This document shows, one piece after another, positions 25,542 through 32,793 of a stretch of DNA of 32,793 bases. The translations under genes were made by a program, and so were the position numbers. Source of the DNA: JAFGLY01 sp041309225 (GTDB lineage: Bacteria > Myxococcota_A > UBA796 > JAFGLY01); assembly GCA_041309225.1 (NCBI GenBank), contig JBFYZZ010000051.1, positions 1 to 32,793 of the forward strand, in the 5' to 3' direction. Below the pieces are notes generated by a model. That model worked only from the letters and a program-made list of their open reading frames with translations. It had not been told where the DNA came from and did no database searches. Each line of letters starts with the position of its first letter. Position 1 is the first letter of the stretch.

Positions 25542-26597
25542 CTACCGCTCCAGGTCGAGCAGCACGTCGCCCCCGAGGCGGAGCACGCCGGCCACGTGCA
25601 GCCCCCAGGCCTCGGCCAGCCGATCGACGCCTGGGCCGGCCACCCACGCGGGCCCGGCGCCGAGCACCCGGGGCGCGAGGTACAGGAGGACGCGATCGGC
25701 GAGGCCCGCCTCCAGGAACGAGCGGTGGACCCGTCCACCGCCCTCGACCAGCACGCTGTGGAGCCCCCGCGCGACGAGGTCGTGGAGCACCGAGGGCAGG
25801 TCCACGCCCGAGGGCCCCGCGGGGACCGGCACCACCGTGGCGGGGTGGCCGGGACCCTCCGGGGCGCGGACGGCGTATACCAGCGCTCCGCTCCCCTCAC
25901 GAAAGACCCGGGCGGTGTGCGGGATCCGGAGGTGGGTGTCGAGCACCACGGGCACCGGGTCGCGGCCACCCGGAATCCGGCAGTCGAGATGGGGATCGTC
26001 GGCGAGGATCGTACCGCTGCCCACCAGCACGGCGTCGTGGAGGTCCCGCATGCGGTGGCCGTGGGCCCGGGCCGCCTCGCCCGTGATCCAGCGGCTCTCG
26101 CCCGCGTCCGTGGCGATGCGGCCGTCGAGGGTGACGGCCGCCTTGAGCACGATCCGGGGCCGACCCCCGGTGACGGCGAGGAGGAAGCCCGCGTTGAGGG
26201 CACGGCAGGCGCCCTCGAGCAGGCCGACGTCCACCCGCACACCCGCGGCCCGGAGGGCGGCGATCCCCCGCCCGTCCACCAGGGGGTTGGGGTCCACCAT
26301 GCCCGCCACCACCCGCGTGATCCCCGCCCGGAGGATGGCCTCCACGCAGGGCGGCGTGCGCCCGAAGTGGCAGCAGGGCTCGAGGTTCACGTACAGGGTG
26401 GCGCCCCGTGCTCGCTCCCCCGCCGCCTCCAGGGCGATCGCCTCGGCGTGGGGCGCGCCCGCGCGGGCGTGCCAGCCCTCCCCGACCACCTCGCCGTCGC
26501 GGACCACCACGGCGCCCACCATGGGATTGGGGGCGGTGCGACCCTCCGCCCTCCGCCCGAGCGCCAGGCATCGGGCCATGTGGACCGCGTCGCTCAC
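25542..26597 (-). CDS. ribD: Bifunctional riboflavin deaminase/reductase
   Basis: RibD performs the deamination and side-chain reduction steps after GTP cyclohydrolase II. The 351-residue product has the zinc-dependent deaminase motifs HAEAIAL and PCCHFGRTPPC (about 50-85), and RTAPNPMVGAVVV before them. The reductase domain (about 148-350) has KAAVTLDGRIAT, GESRWITG, VGSGTILADDP and VLVEGGGRVHRSF. The GTG at 26597 overlaps the nrdR stop as GTGA. No FMN riboswitch was recognised upstream. Confidence 0.95.
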   Translation of the reverse strand: MSDAVHMARCLALGRRAEGRTAPNPMVGAVVVRDGEVVGEGWHARAGAPHAEAIALEAAGERARGATLYVNLEPCCHFGRTPPCVEAILRAGITRVVAGMVDPNPLVDGRGIAALRAAGVRVDVGLLEGACRALNAGFLLAVTGGRPRIVLKAAVTLDGRIATDAGESRWITGEAARAHGHRMRDLHDAVLVGSGTILADDPHLDCRIPGGRDPVPVVLDTHLRIPHTARVFREGSGALVYAVRAPEGPGHPATVVPVPAGPSGVDLPSVLHDLVARGLHSVLVEGGGRVHRSFLEAGLADRVLLYLAPRVLGAGPAWVAGPGVDRLAEAWGLHVAGVLRLGGDVLLDLER

Positions 26598-27049
26598 CGG
26601 GGCTCCCCGCGCACGAGGCTCCGCGCCAGCTCCTGGAAGGCCTCGGCGCTCTGCAGGTCGTGGTAGACCGAGGCGAAGCGGAGGAACGCGACCGGGTCGA
26701 TGTCGCGGAGGGCCTCCACGGCCAGCTGGCCGATGGCCGCGCTGTGAACCTCGCGCTCACCAGCCTCGATCAGGGCGGCCTCGATCCGGTCGGCCGCCGC
26801 CTGGATCTGAGCATCGGTGACCGGGCGCTTGTTGCAGGCGAGCACGAAGCCGCGGACCACCTTCTCGCGGTCGAAGGGCTCGCGCCGGCCGTCCTTCTTG
26901 ACGACCAGCGGGAGGTGCAGTTCGGTGCGCTCCACCGTGGAGAAGCGGCGGCCGCAGGCCTCGCACTCCCGGCGACGGCGCACGCCGTCGCTGGCGTCGC
27001 GCGAATCGACGACCCGGCTCTCGGGATGGCGGCAGAAGGGGCAGCGCAC
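26594..27049 (-). CDS. nrdR: Transcriptional repressor NrdR
   Basis: NrdR senses ATP/dATP and represses ribonucleotide reductase genes. The 151-residue product has the zinc ribbon CPFC...CEAC at the N-terminus, then the ATP-cone domain with VVKKDGRREPFDREKVVRGF and FLRFASVYHDLQSAEAFQEL at the end. GTG 27049 has GGAGGG 2-3 nt upstream. It heads the rib cluster with a 4-nt overlap into ribD, an order found in several lineages. No NrdR box was seen in this window, so its targets lie elsewhere. Confidence 0.96.
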   Translation of the reverse strand: MRCPFCRHPESRVVDSRDASDGVRRRRECEACGRRFSTVERTELHLPLVVKKDGRREPFDREKVVRGFVLACNKRPVTDAQIQAAADRIEAALIEAGEREVHSAAIGQLAVEALRDIDPVAFLRFASVYHDLQSAEAFQELARSLVRGEPR

Positions 27050-27083
27050 GGCCCTCCCTCCTATCCTCCACAGGGCGTGCCGG

Positions 27084-27563
27084 TCACCCGGGCTCCGTCC
27101 CCTCCCCCCGGTGCTCCAGGTCCGCCATCATGGCCACCCGCTCGGCGTGCCGGCCGCCCTGGAACGATGCCTCCAGGAAGGCCTGGAGGCAGGCCTCCGC
27201 GAGGCCCGGCCCGAGGACGCGGCCGCCCAGGCAGATCACGTTGGCGTCGTTGTGCTCGCGGATGGCCCGGGCCGAGAACGGCTCGCTCACCACACCGGCC
27301 CGCACGCCCGGCACCCGGTTGGCGGTCATGGCCATGCCCTGGCCCGTGCCGCACACCAGGACGCCGAGATCGGCCTCCCCGGCGGCCACGGCGCGGGCCA
27401 CCGCGAGGGCGTACACCGGGTAGTGGACGGACGTACCGCCGTGGGTGCCGTGGTCGCTCACGGCGAGGCCGCGGGCCCGGAGCCAGCCCGAGAGGTGCTC
27501 CTTGAGGTCCACGCCGGCATGGTCCGCGCCGAGGGCGATGCGAAGGGGAAGCGTGTCGGTCAT
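27084..27563 (-). CDS. rpiB: Ribose-5-phosphate isomerase B
   Basis: This enzyme interconverts ribulose-5-phosphate and ribose-5-phosphate, giving precursors for nucleotides and riboflavin. The 159-residue product has ALGADHAG at the start, the catalytic Cys in VCGTGQGMAMTANRVPG, and IREHNDANVICLGGR. The common DYP after the second strand reads HYP. ATG 27563 overlaps the fabF stop as ATGA; the longer open frame to 27686 lies inside fabF. Confidence 0.94.
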   Translation of the reverse strand: MTDTLPLRIALGADHAGVDLKEHLSGWLRARGLAVSDHGTHGGTSVHYPVYALAVARAVAAGEADLGVLVCGTGQGMAMTANRVPGVRAGVVSEPFSARAIREHNDANVICLGGRVLGPGLAEACLQAFLEASFQGGRHAERVAMMADLEHRGEGTEPG

Positions 27564-28807
27564 GTCCGTTCCTCGTGGCGCCGGAGGGCGAGGCAGGCGT
27601 TGGTGCCGCCGAACGCGAAGGAGTTGGTGATCGCGGCCGCCAGGGGCCGGCGGCGGGCCGTGCCGGGGACGTAGTCGAGGTCGCACTCGGGATCCGGCTG
27701 CTCCAGGTTGGCCGTGGGCGGCACGATCCCCTCGCGCAGGGCCAGGACCGTGGCCACGGCCTCCAGCGCGCCGGCCGCGCCCAGCAGGTGACCCGTCACG
27801 GACTTGGTGCTCGACACGGCGAGCCGATCCGCGTGGGCTCCGAACACGCGCCGGATGGCCCGGGTCTCGAGGACGTCGTTGGTGGACGTGGAGGTGCCGT
27901 GGGCGTTCACGTGGCCCACCTCACACGGCTCGAGGCTGGCCGAGCGCAGGGCCAGGGCCATGCACCGGGCCGCGCCGTCCCCCTCGGGGTCGGGCGAGGT
28001 GAGGTGCCAGGCGTCGCAGGTGAGGGCGTAGCCCGCGAGCTCCGCGTGGATCCGGGCCCCCCGCCGGACCGCGTGCTCCCAGGCCTCCAGTACCAGCACC
28101 GCCGCCCCCTCGCCGAGCACGAACCCATCCCGCCCCGCGTCGAACGGTCGGCTCGCGCGTGTCGGGTCGTCGTTCCTCCGGGAAAGGACCTTCATGGCCA
28201 TGAAACCGGCTACCGCAAGGGGCGAGACCGCCGCCTCGGCCCCGCCGGCCAGGACCACGTCCGCGTCGCCCGCCCGGAGGGCGCGCCAGGCCTCGCCGAG
28301 CGCATGGGCACCCGCCGCGCAGGCCGTGTCCACGCACAGGCAGGGACCGCGGGCCCCGAACCGGAGGGCCACCTGGGCCGCTCCCATGTGGGCCAGGACG
28401 CGTGGCAGGAAGAAGGGCGACAGGCTGCGCGGGCCCTCGGCGAGGAAGGTCCGGGAGGCCTCGAAGAGGGTCCCGATCCCGCCGATGCCCGTCCCCACGT
28501 AGACGCCCACGCGCTCGGGATCCGGGCCCGGCAGGTCCAGGCCGGCGTCCACGACGGCCTCCTCGGCGGCAGCCCGGGCGAGGGCGGCGAACCGGTCCAT
28601 GCGCCGGGCCTCGAGCCGTCCGAAGCGCGCGACTGGATCGAAGCCCCGCACCTCGGCCGCGATCCGGACCGGCCATCCCGAGGCGTCGAACGCGGTGATG
28701 GGCCCCACGGCGCTCCGACCCGCGAGGAGCGCCTCCCAGGTGGAGGGAACGTCGGGGCCGCAGGGGGACACGGTCCCCAGCCCAGTGATCGCCACGCGCC
28801 GGCTCAC
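27560..28807 (-). CDS. fabF: 3-oxoacyl-[ACP] synthase II
   Basis: This condensing enzyme elongates acyl-ACP in fatty acid synthesis. The 415-residue product has the active-site Cys163 in VDTACAAGAHAL (same number as E. coli FabF), and the two catalytic histidines in NAHGTSTSTND and VTGHLLGAAGALE. The start is GTG 28807 with GGGAG upstream and the usual RRVAITGLGTVSPCG; the open frame to 28903 overlaps acpP. It lies 31 nt after acpP and is coupled to rpiB. Confidence 0.96.
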   Translation of the reverse strand: MSRRVAITGLGTVSPCGPDVPSTWEALLAGRSAVGPITAFDASGWPVRIAAEVRGFDPVARFGRLEARRMDRFAALARAAAEEAVVDAGLDLPGPDPERVGVYVGTGIGGIGTLFEASRTFLAEGPRSLSPFFLPRVLAHMGAAQVALRFGARGPCLCVDTACAAGAHALGEAWRALRAGDADVVLAGGAEAAVSPLAVAGFMAMKVLSRRNDDPTRASRPFDAGRDGFVLGEGAAVLVLEAWEHAVRRGARIHAELAGYALTCDAWHLTSPDPEGDGAARCMALALRSASLEPCEVGHVNAHGTSTSTNDVLETRAIRRVFGAHADRLAVSSTKSVTGHLLGAAGALEAVATVLALREGIVPPTANLEQPDPECDLDYVPGTARRRPLAAAITNSFAFGGTNACLALRRHEERT

Positions 28808-28838
28808 GAGGCTCCCGCCGGCCGTCGGTCCGGGCCTG

Positions 28839-29081
28839 TCAGACGTGCTGGAGGATGTAGTCGACGGCGTCCTGGACGGTCGCGATGGCCTCGGCGTCCT
28901 CATCGGGGATCTCGATGTCGAAGGCCTTCTCGATCGCCATCACCAGTTCGACGATGTCCAGGCTGTCCGCCCCCAGGTCATCGATGAAGGCAGCGTCCGG
29001 GCGGACCTCCTCGAGGCTGACGCCCAGGTTGTCGGCGATGATCTTGTACACGCGCTCGACGATCTCTTCCTTGGACGACAT
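28839..29081 (-). CDS. acpP: Acyl carrier protein
   Basis: The 80-residue acidic protein carries fatty acyl chains on a phosphopantetheine attached to the Ser of the DSLD motif (FIDDLGADSLDIVELVMAIE). Length and helix pattern are canonical. ATG 29081 has GGAG upstream. It sits between rpmF (30-nt gap) and fabF (31-nt gap). Confidence 0.97.
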   Translation of the reverse strand: MSSKEEIVERVYKIIADNLGVSLEEVRPDAAFIDDLGADSLDIVELVMAIEKAFDIEIPDEDAEAIATVQDAVDYILQHV

Positions 29082-29111
29082 GGGCGGCTCCGGGGAGACG
29101 AGGGGCGGGGG

Positions 29112-29297
29112 CTAGGCGTCCTTCTTCGCGACGACCTGGCGGCCGCGGTAGGCCCCGCAGGAGGGGCAGACGTGGTGGCGTCGCTTGGGCTCGCCGCACT
29201 GGGGACAGGCTTCGATGTGGACGGGCTGCACGAGCGCGAGATGGCTGCGGCGGGCGTCGCGCATGGACGAAGAGGTGCGCTTCTTGGGGACGGCCAT
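29112..29297 (-). CDS. rpmF: 50S ribosomal protein L32
   Basis: The 61-residue basic protein starts MAVPKKRTSSS and has the zinc-ribbon pairs CPQCGEPK and CPSCGAYRGRQV, so it is the C+ (zinc-binding) form of L32. ATG 29297 has GGAG upstream. It follows yceD, the usual partner, after a 127-nt gap. Confidence 0.97.
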   Translation of the reverse strand: MAVPKKRTSSSMRDARRSHLALVQPVHIEACPQCGEPKRRHHVCPSCGAYRGRQVVAKKDA

Positions 29298-29407
29298 GGG
29301 AGCTCCACGAGGACCGGGGCCAGCCCGCCGGGAGCACCCGGCGCAAGGACCCCTCGGGAATCCGGACGGCCCGAGGTCTAGCGCGATCCTCCGGAAATGT
29401 CCAACGG

Positions 29408-29421
29408 CCCCGGATCCGGGG
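29408..29421. repeat. Perfect 14-bp palindrome after yceD
   Basis: CCCCGGATCCGGGG lies 3 bp beyond the yceD stop, in the yceD-rpmF gap. It could form a cruciform or short hairpin, or be a protein site. It has no T-run, so it is not a classic terminator. Confidence 0.5.
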
Positions 29422-29424
29422 TGC

Positions 29425-29940
29425 TCAATCGTCGAGCTCGAGGTCCCGGAGCACCGCGAAGCGCGCATCGGCCGCAGGCTCCTCCGGGCGGCGCTCCAAC
29501 TCGCAGGGACCGTCCTCCAGGGCCGTGACCCGCGCCTCGCCGCACCGCACGATCACGGGGCCCTCCAGGGCCAGGTACTCCATGAGGGCGAGGCCGAGAT
29601 CCAGCTCCCCCCCGTCGAGGAAGCCGACGTCGAGGGCGTCGGCCGAGAGCGTGGCGTGGTCGGACGTCCGCTCGGGCAGGTGTTCGTACCAGAGGGACAC
29701 GGGCCCCTCCACCTCCACGCGGACGTCGCGCAGGCAGCGGACGCAGGTCTGGGCTACCGCTGCTGCCGCCCGCCCGGAGACCTGGACCCCGGGGCCCACC
29801 CGGCGGATCTCCAGGTGGCCCGCCACGTGGAGCACCTCCCCCTCCAGTGCGCGGTGTGCAGCCTCCAGGGCCCACGGATCGCCCGGACCGAAGTCGACCT
29901 CCAACCCCTCCTCGGGGATCTCCTCGACGGCGATGCGCAT
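29425..29940 (-). CDS. yceD: YceD family protein (DUF177)
   Basis: The 171-residue protein belongs to the YceD/DUF177 family, almost always encoded before rpmF and thought to act in 23S rRNA or ribosome metabolism. Visible features are an N-terminal IPEEGLEVDF, the CVRCL cysteine pair (QTCVRCLRDVRVEVEG) and an acidic C-terminus. The second cysteine cluster found in many members is reduced here to single cysteines. ATG 29940 has GGGAG upstream. It heads the minus-strand housekeeping operon. Confidence 0.88.
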   Translation of the reverse strand: MRIAVEEIPEEGLEVDFGPGDPWALEAAHRALEGEVLHVAGHLEIRRVGPGVQVSGRAAAAVAQTCVRCLRDVRVEVEGPVSLWYEHLPERTSDHATLSADALDVGFLDGGELDLGLALMEYLALEGPVIVRCGEARVTALEDGPCELERRPEEPAADARFAVLRDLELDD

Positions 29941-29953
29941 GGCGGCTCCCGAT

Positions 29954-29970
29954 CCCGGCCGCGGGCCGGG
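29954..29970. repeat. Hairpin in the yceD leader
   Basis: CCCGGCC and GGCCGGG form a perfect 7-bp stem with a 3-nt loop just upstream of the yceD ribosome site. It could modulate translation of yceD, but GC-rich hairpins are expected by chance in this genome. Confidence 0.4.
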
Positions 29971-30056
29971 AGACATCCGGACCCAGGCGGGATAACGCCT
30001 CCTCCTATCCCCGGCGGCGGGCGGTGCGCCGCCCCCGAGTACCTGGAGCCGCTCCC

Positions 30057-30542
30057 ATGCCGATCCTCCCGGGTCTGGTCCTCGGCCTCCTCGGCTGCGG
30101 CGATCCCGTGGCGGAGGCCGTCGCCTCCTACCACGAGCGGATGGCGCCGCTCATGGTGCAGAACACCGCCCTCGCGAACCGGTACCTCGCGCTCGCGAAG
30201 GCGGTGCACAAGGACGGCACGCCCTCCGACGAGGTGGCCCGGCAGATCTCCACCGAGGTCGTGCCCGCGGCCGTCACCCTCCGGGACGCGATCGCCGCGG
30301 TGCAGCCCACGCTCGAGGATCTGGCGTCCGTCCACGCCCAGGCCGTGCAGGGCTGGACGCTCCAGGCCGAGGCCTACCAGGCGATGACGGCCGCGTACGA
30401 GGCAAACGACCTCGCCGCGTTCACGGCGGCGCAGGGCAGGCTCACCGAGGCCAAGGTCGCCATCGATGCCTGGGAGAAGGAGGCCAACCGCCGGCTGGAA
30501 CCCTACGGCTACCACGTGGACGAGTTCCCGCAGGCCCGGTAG
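30057..30542 (+). CDS. Small helical lipoprotein of unknown function
   Basis: The 161-residue product has a short hydrophobic start with the lipobox LGLLGC (Cys14), though the usual positive n-region is missing. The rest is a long amphipathic helical protein (LANRYLALAKAVHK, AEAYQAMTAAYEANDLAAF, AKVAIDAWEKEANRRLEP). Similar short helical lipoproteins are frequent in myxobacteria; no function is known. ATG 30057 has GGAG upstream. It precedes gltX by 47 nt on the same strand. Confidence 0.72.
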   Translation: MPILPGLVLGLLGCGDPVAEAVASYHERMAPLMVQNTALANRYLALAKAVHKDGTPSDEVARQISTEVVPAAVTLRDAIAAVQPTLEDLASVHAQAVQGWTLQAEAYQAMTAAYEANDLAAFTAAQGRLTEAKVAIDAWEKEANRRLEPYGYHVDEFPQAR

Positions 30543-30551
30543 ACCTTCCGC

Positions 30552-30569
30552 CGCCCGGGGTCCCGGGCG
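30552..30569. repeat. Hairpin between the lipoprotein gene and gltX
   Basis: Arms CGCCCGGG and CCCGGGCG are perfect complements separated by GT. It lies 10 nt after the lipoprotein stop and 20 nt before the gltX ATG. There is no T-run; it may attenuate read-through or shape the gltX leader. Confidence 0.5.
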
Positions 30570-30589
30570 ACCCCTCCCCCGGAGCCCCC

Positions 30590-32068
30590 ATGGCCGACGC
30601 CCCGGTCCGTCTCCGCTTCGCCCCCAGCCCTACCGGCCACCTCCACATCGGCGGCGCCCGCACGGCCCTCTTCAACTGGCTGCTCGCGCGCCGGCTCGGG
30701 GGCACCTTCGTCCTCCGCCTCGAGGACACGGACGCCGAGCGGTCCACCCGGGAGTTCGAGGCCGAGATCCTCCGCGATCTGGCCTGGCTCGGCCTGGCGT
30801 GGGACGAGGGTCCCGACATCGGTGGGCCCCACGGCCCGTACCGGCAGACCGAGCGCGCGGAGCGATACCGCGCCGCGGCCGAGCGGCTCCTGGCCTCGAG
30901 CCACGCCTACCGCTGCACCTGCCCGCCCGAGCGCCTGGACGCCGTCCGGGCGGCGGCCCTGGAGAAGGGTGAGAAGCCACGCTACGACGGCCATTGTCGC
31001 GACCTGGGCCTCGGGCCCTCCTGCGGGCCGCACGTCGTCCGGTTCCGCATGCCGGCCGACGGCGTCGTGACCATCGACGACCTGGTCAAGGGCGGGGTGG
31101 AGATCCGGGACGAGGAGCTGGACGACTTCGTGCTCGTCCGCTCGGACGGCCTCCCCACCTACAACTTCGCGGTGGTGGCGGACGACCACGACATGGGCAT
31201 CACCCACGTGCTCCGGGGCGACGACCACCTGAACAACACTCCCAAGCAGATCCACCTCTACCGGGCGCTCGGCGCCCCACCCCCCCGCTTCGGGCACATG
31301 CCACTCATCCTGGGGCCCGACGGTAAGCGGCTGTCCAAGCGCCACGGCGCCACGAGCGTGGGCGCCTACCGCGACCTGGGCTTCCTGCCCGAGGCGCTCG
31401 TCAACTACCTGGCCCGGCTCGGGTGGGCGCACGGCGACCTCGAGCTGTTCGACACCGCCGAGCTCGTCGCCCTCTTCTCGATCGAGGGCGTCGGCACGAG
31501 CGCGGGCCGCTGGGACCAGGACAAGCTCACCTGGGTCAACCAGCACTGGATCGCCCGCCTCCCGGTCGACCGGGTGGCCCGCGACACCGCGCCCTTCCTC
31601 GCCGCGCTGGGGCTGCCGGGCCCCTTCGACGACGACCGGGCCCGTCTCGCGGTGGACGCGGTCCGGACCCGGGCCCGCACGCTCGCCCAGGTGGCGGAGA
31701 TGGCGGCGTTCTGCTTCCTGCCCGACGATCGCCTGCCCTACGACGAGGTGGCGGTCCGCCGGTTCCTCGTCCCGGCCGCCGTCCCCCACCTCGAGGCCGT
31801 GATCGGGCTCCTCGAGGCGCTCCCGGCCTGGGATCGGGCCTCGATCGAGGCGGCCGTCACGGGTTGGCTGGCCGCCGCCGGGCTCGGCCTGGGCGCCGTG
31901 GCCCAGCCGATGCGGGTGGCGATCACGGGGAGCCGTGTGGGGCCGGGCCTGTTCGAGACCCTCGAGGCACTCGGCCGCGACGCCGCCCTGGCCCGCCTCG
32001 GACGCGGTCTCGCCCTGGCGCGGGACCCCGGCCCCCCCCGCCTTGACACGTCCACGGACCTCCGATAG
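30590..32068 (+). CDS. gltX: Glutamyl-tRNA synthetase
   Basis: This class I enzyme charges tRNA-Glu. The 492-residue product has the HIGH-type motif HLHIGGART (His19), LRLEDTDAERS, a zinc-like cluster YRCTCPP...YDGHC, DGLPTYNFAVVADDHDMGITHVLRG split over two conserved blocks, and the KMSKS-type motif KRLSKR (Lys246). The C-terminal anticodon-binding domain is complete. ATG 30590 follows GGAG. The tRNA-Glu gene starts 16 nt after its stop, so enzyme and substrate may be co-regulated. Confidence 0.96.
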   Translation: MADAPVRLRFAPSPTGHLHIGGARTALFNWLLARRLGGTFVLRLEDTDAERSTREFEAEILRDLAWLGLAWDEGPDIGGPHGPYRQTERAERYRAAAERLLASSHAYRCTCPPERLDAVRAAALEKGEKPRYDGHCRDLGLGPSCGPHVVRFRMPADGVVTIDDLVKGGVEIRDEELDDFVLVRSDGLPTYNFAVVADDHDMGITHVLRGDDHLNNTPKQIHLYRALGAPPPRFGHMPLILGPDGKRLSKRHGATSVGAYRDLGFLPEALVNYLARLGWAHGDLELFDTAELVALFSIEGVGTSAGRWDQDKLTWVNQHWIARLPVDRVARDTAPFLAALGLPGPFDDDRARLAVDAVRTRARTLAQVAEMAAFCFLPDDRLPYDEVAVRRFLVPAAVPHLEAVIGLLEALPAWDRASIEAAVTGWLAAAGLGLGAVAQPMRVAITGSRVGPGLFETLEALGRDAALARLGRGLALARDPGPPRLDTSTDLR

Positions 32069-32071
32069 CGG
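32043..32071 (+). promoter_or_regulatory. Possible tRNA-Glu promoter inside the end of gltX
   Basis: A perfect TTGACA (32043-32048) lies in the last codons of gltX. After 17 nt the -10 position reads TAGCGG, a weak match. The tRNA starts 13 nt further on. Co-transcription with gltX is the alternative. Confidence 0.4.
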
Positions 32072-32084
32072 GTCGGCCACTCCG

Positions 32085-32160
32085 GGTCCCATCGTCTAGC
32101 GGCCCAGGACACCGCCCTCTCACGGCGGAGACAGGGGTTCGATTCCCCTTGGGACTGCCA
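32085..32160 (+). tRNA. tRNA-Glu (CTC anticodon)
   Basis: The 76-nt gene folds as a cloverleaf. Acceptor GGTCCCA pairs with TGGGACT (G1-U72 wobble), and the anticodon stem is CCGCC/GGCGG with loop CTCTCAC holding CTC. The T-arm is AGGGGTTCGATTCCCCT. Discriminator G and CCA are encoded (32157-32160). Confidence 0.96.
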
Positions 32161-32171
32161 ATCACGAAACG

Positions 32172-32203
32172 ACAGGCGCCATGGGCTCTTCCGTGGCTCC
32201 TGT
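32172..32203 (+). terminator. Hairpin terminator after tRNA-Glu
   Basis: ACAGGCGCCATG pairs with CGTGGCTCCTGT (one C-T mismatch, one wobble) across an 8-nt loop containing CTCTTC. It starts 12 nt after the tRNA. The tail GTTCGTTCGG is only moderately T-rich, so this is a probable rather than certain intrinsic terminator. Confidence 0.6.
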
Positions 32204-32292
32204 GTTCGTTCGGATCCGCCGGTTTTCGCCCTCCACGGTGCAACGGGTCTGCAAGGTTCGAACGTCCGTTTCGGGATGATCTGTGCGACGAG

Positions 32293-32395
32293 ATCCGCGG
32301 TCTCGCGGATGGAGCGGGCCGAGCCCGAGTGCGCCCCCCGTCGGCAAGGTGCGTGGGAGGATCCGCGAGGTGGGGCGTGGCGGATCGCCGCGGAT
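32293..32395. repeat. Repeated inverted 7-mers in the intergenic region
   Basis: ATCCGCG (32293-32299) faces CGCGGAT (32304-32310) over a 4-nt loop, and the same arms recur at 32361-32367 and 32389-32395. The 240-bp gap 32161-32400 holds no credible gene. The arms lie downstream of the FG-GAP gene stop on the minus strand and could end its transcript. Confidence 0.4.
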
Positions 32396-32400
32396 CGTGA

Positions 32401-32793
32401 TCACGGTTCGAGCGCGGCGTAGAGGACGAGGAAGGTCGTTCCGGAGTCCCATCCGGCAAGCATGTCTTTCGGGGCCCCGACGAGTAGATCGTCGTGCCCG
32501 TCGCCGTCCGCGTCCCCCGCGCCGGACACGGACCAACCTGCGGCCTCCTGGTAGGTCTCTCCGTAGAACATCGCGTCCGCGTCGTGGAGGTCCAGGTTGC
32601 CCGTCACCGGGCCGTAGACCAGGTAGGCCACGCCCGCCCCTTCCACTACCCAGCTTGACGCCCCCGCTCCGATCAGCAGGTCCGCGAGACCGTCCCCATC
32701 CACGTCGCCGGCACTCGAAACGGAACAGCCAGCGTAGTCGCCGGCCTCTTCTCCCAGGAGTCTGGCGGTGGCCTCGGAGAGGTCGAGGTCCCC
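32401..32793 (-). CDS. FG-GAP/VCBS repeat protein, C-terminal end (cut by window edge)
   Basis: The 130 visible residues run open to the window edge. They contain calcium-binding integrin-alpha-like repeats with AGDVDGDGLADLLIGA and AGDADGDGHDDLLVGAP, each followed by a Tyr-rich strand (GVAYLVYGPVTGNLDL, TTFLVLYAAL). The Gly-Asp loops spaced by about 60 residues mark beta-propeller blades. Such proteins are typically secreted or on the surface. The start and any signal peptide are outside the window. A GTG at 32703 is an internal Val codon, not a start. Confidence 0.88.
   Translation of the reverse strand, partial: GDLDLSEATARLLGEEAGDYAGCSVSSAGDVDGDGLADLLIGAGASSWVVEGAGVAYLVYGPVTGNLDLHDADAMFYGETYQEAAGWSVSGAGDADGDGHDDLLVGAPKDMLAGWDSGTTFLVLYAALEP

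Noticed and set aside
26598..27083. FMN riboswitch upstream of the rib genes
   Set aside because: The rib genes are inside an operon starting at yceD, with overlapping or 34-nt junctions and no room for the aptamer.
32149..32400. Plus-strand 83-codon open frame
   Set aside because: It starts inside tRNA-Glu, has no ribosome site and runs through the terminator hairpin.

Overview
The window is a very GC-rich (roughly 70%) stretch of a Gram-negative bacterial chromosome with tightly packed genes, GTG starts, strong GGAGG-type ribosome sites and several 4-nt start/stop overlaps. The gene content points to a myxobacterium-like lineage (Myxococcota or a related former deltaproteobacterium). The main clues are an AgmX/PglI C-terminal-domain protein encoded with ExbB, two ExbD and several periplasmic TPR proteins, small Cys-containing lipoproteins, an nrdR-rib-nusB operon and an FG-GAP repeat protein. 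This placement rests on gene content, not on a marker-gene tree. No prophage, insertion sequence or CRISPR array is visible.

Layout. 1-713 (minus): N-terminal part of ftsK, cut by the window edge. 859-1851 (plus): galE. 1848-15250 (minus): an eleven-gene envelope operon behind a good promoter at 15378-15349. In transcription order it encodes a coiled-coil exported protein, two large periplasmic TPR proteins, a TPR lipoprotein, a 75-residue exported protein, an ExbB/TolQ channel, two ExbD/TolR proteins, an FHA-TM-TonB-like protein, a small exported protein and an outer-membrane beta-barrel. The set resembles the core of the Myxococcus Glt (gliding) and Nfs (spore coat) machines. 15464-17032 (minus): dacB/PBP4. 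17316-21112 (plus): sppA with an extra barrel-like N-terminus, translationally coupled to an NtrC-type regulator. 21109-21530 (minus): Cys-rich lipoprotein and tRNA-Phe. 21635-22231 (plus): a divergent TrpF-like gene. 22197-29940 (minus): a housekeeping run yceD, rpmF, acpP, fabF, rpiB, nrdR, ribD, ribE, ribBA, ribH, nusB and a DUF2752 gene. 30057-32160 (plus): small lipoprotein, gltX and tRNA-Glu(CUC). 32401-32793 (minus): the C-terminal end of an FG-GAP repeat protein.

How they fit together. In the envelope operon, the ExbB/ExbD channel would use the proton motive force in the inner membrane. The FHA-TM-TonB-like protein could carry that work from the cytoplasm into the periplasm, where TPR scaffolds would connect to the outer-membrane barrel. 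The rib genes encode most of riboflavin synthesis, but the RibBA protein appears to lack a working GTP cyclohydrolase II active site. The TrpF-like protein has likewise lost most of the family's catalytic and phosphate-binding residues.
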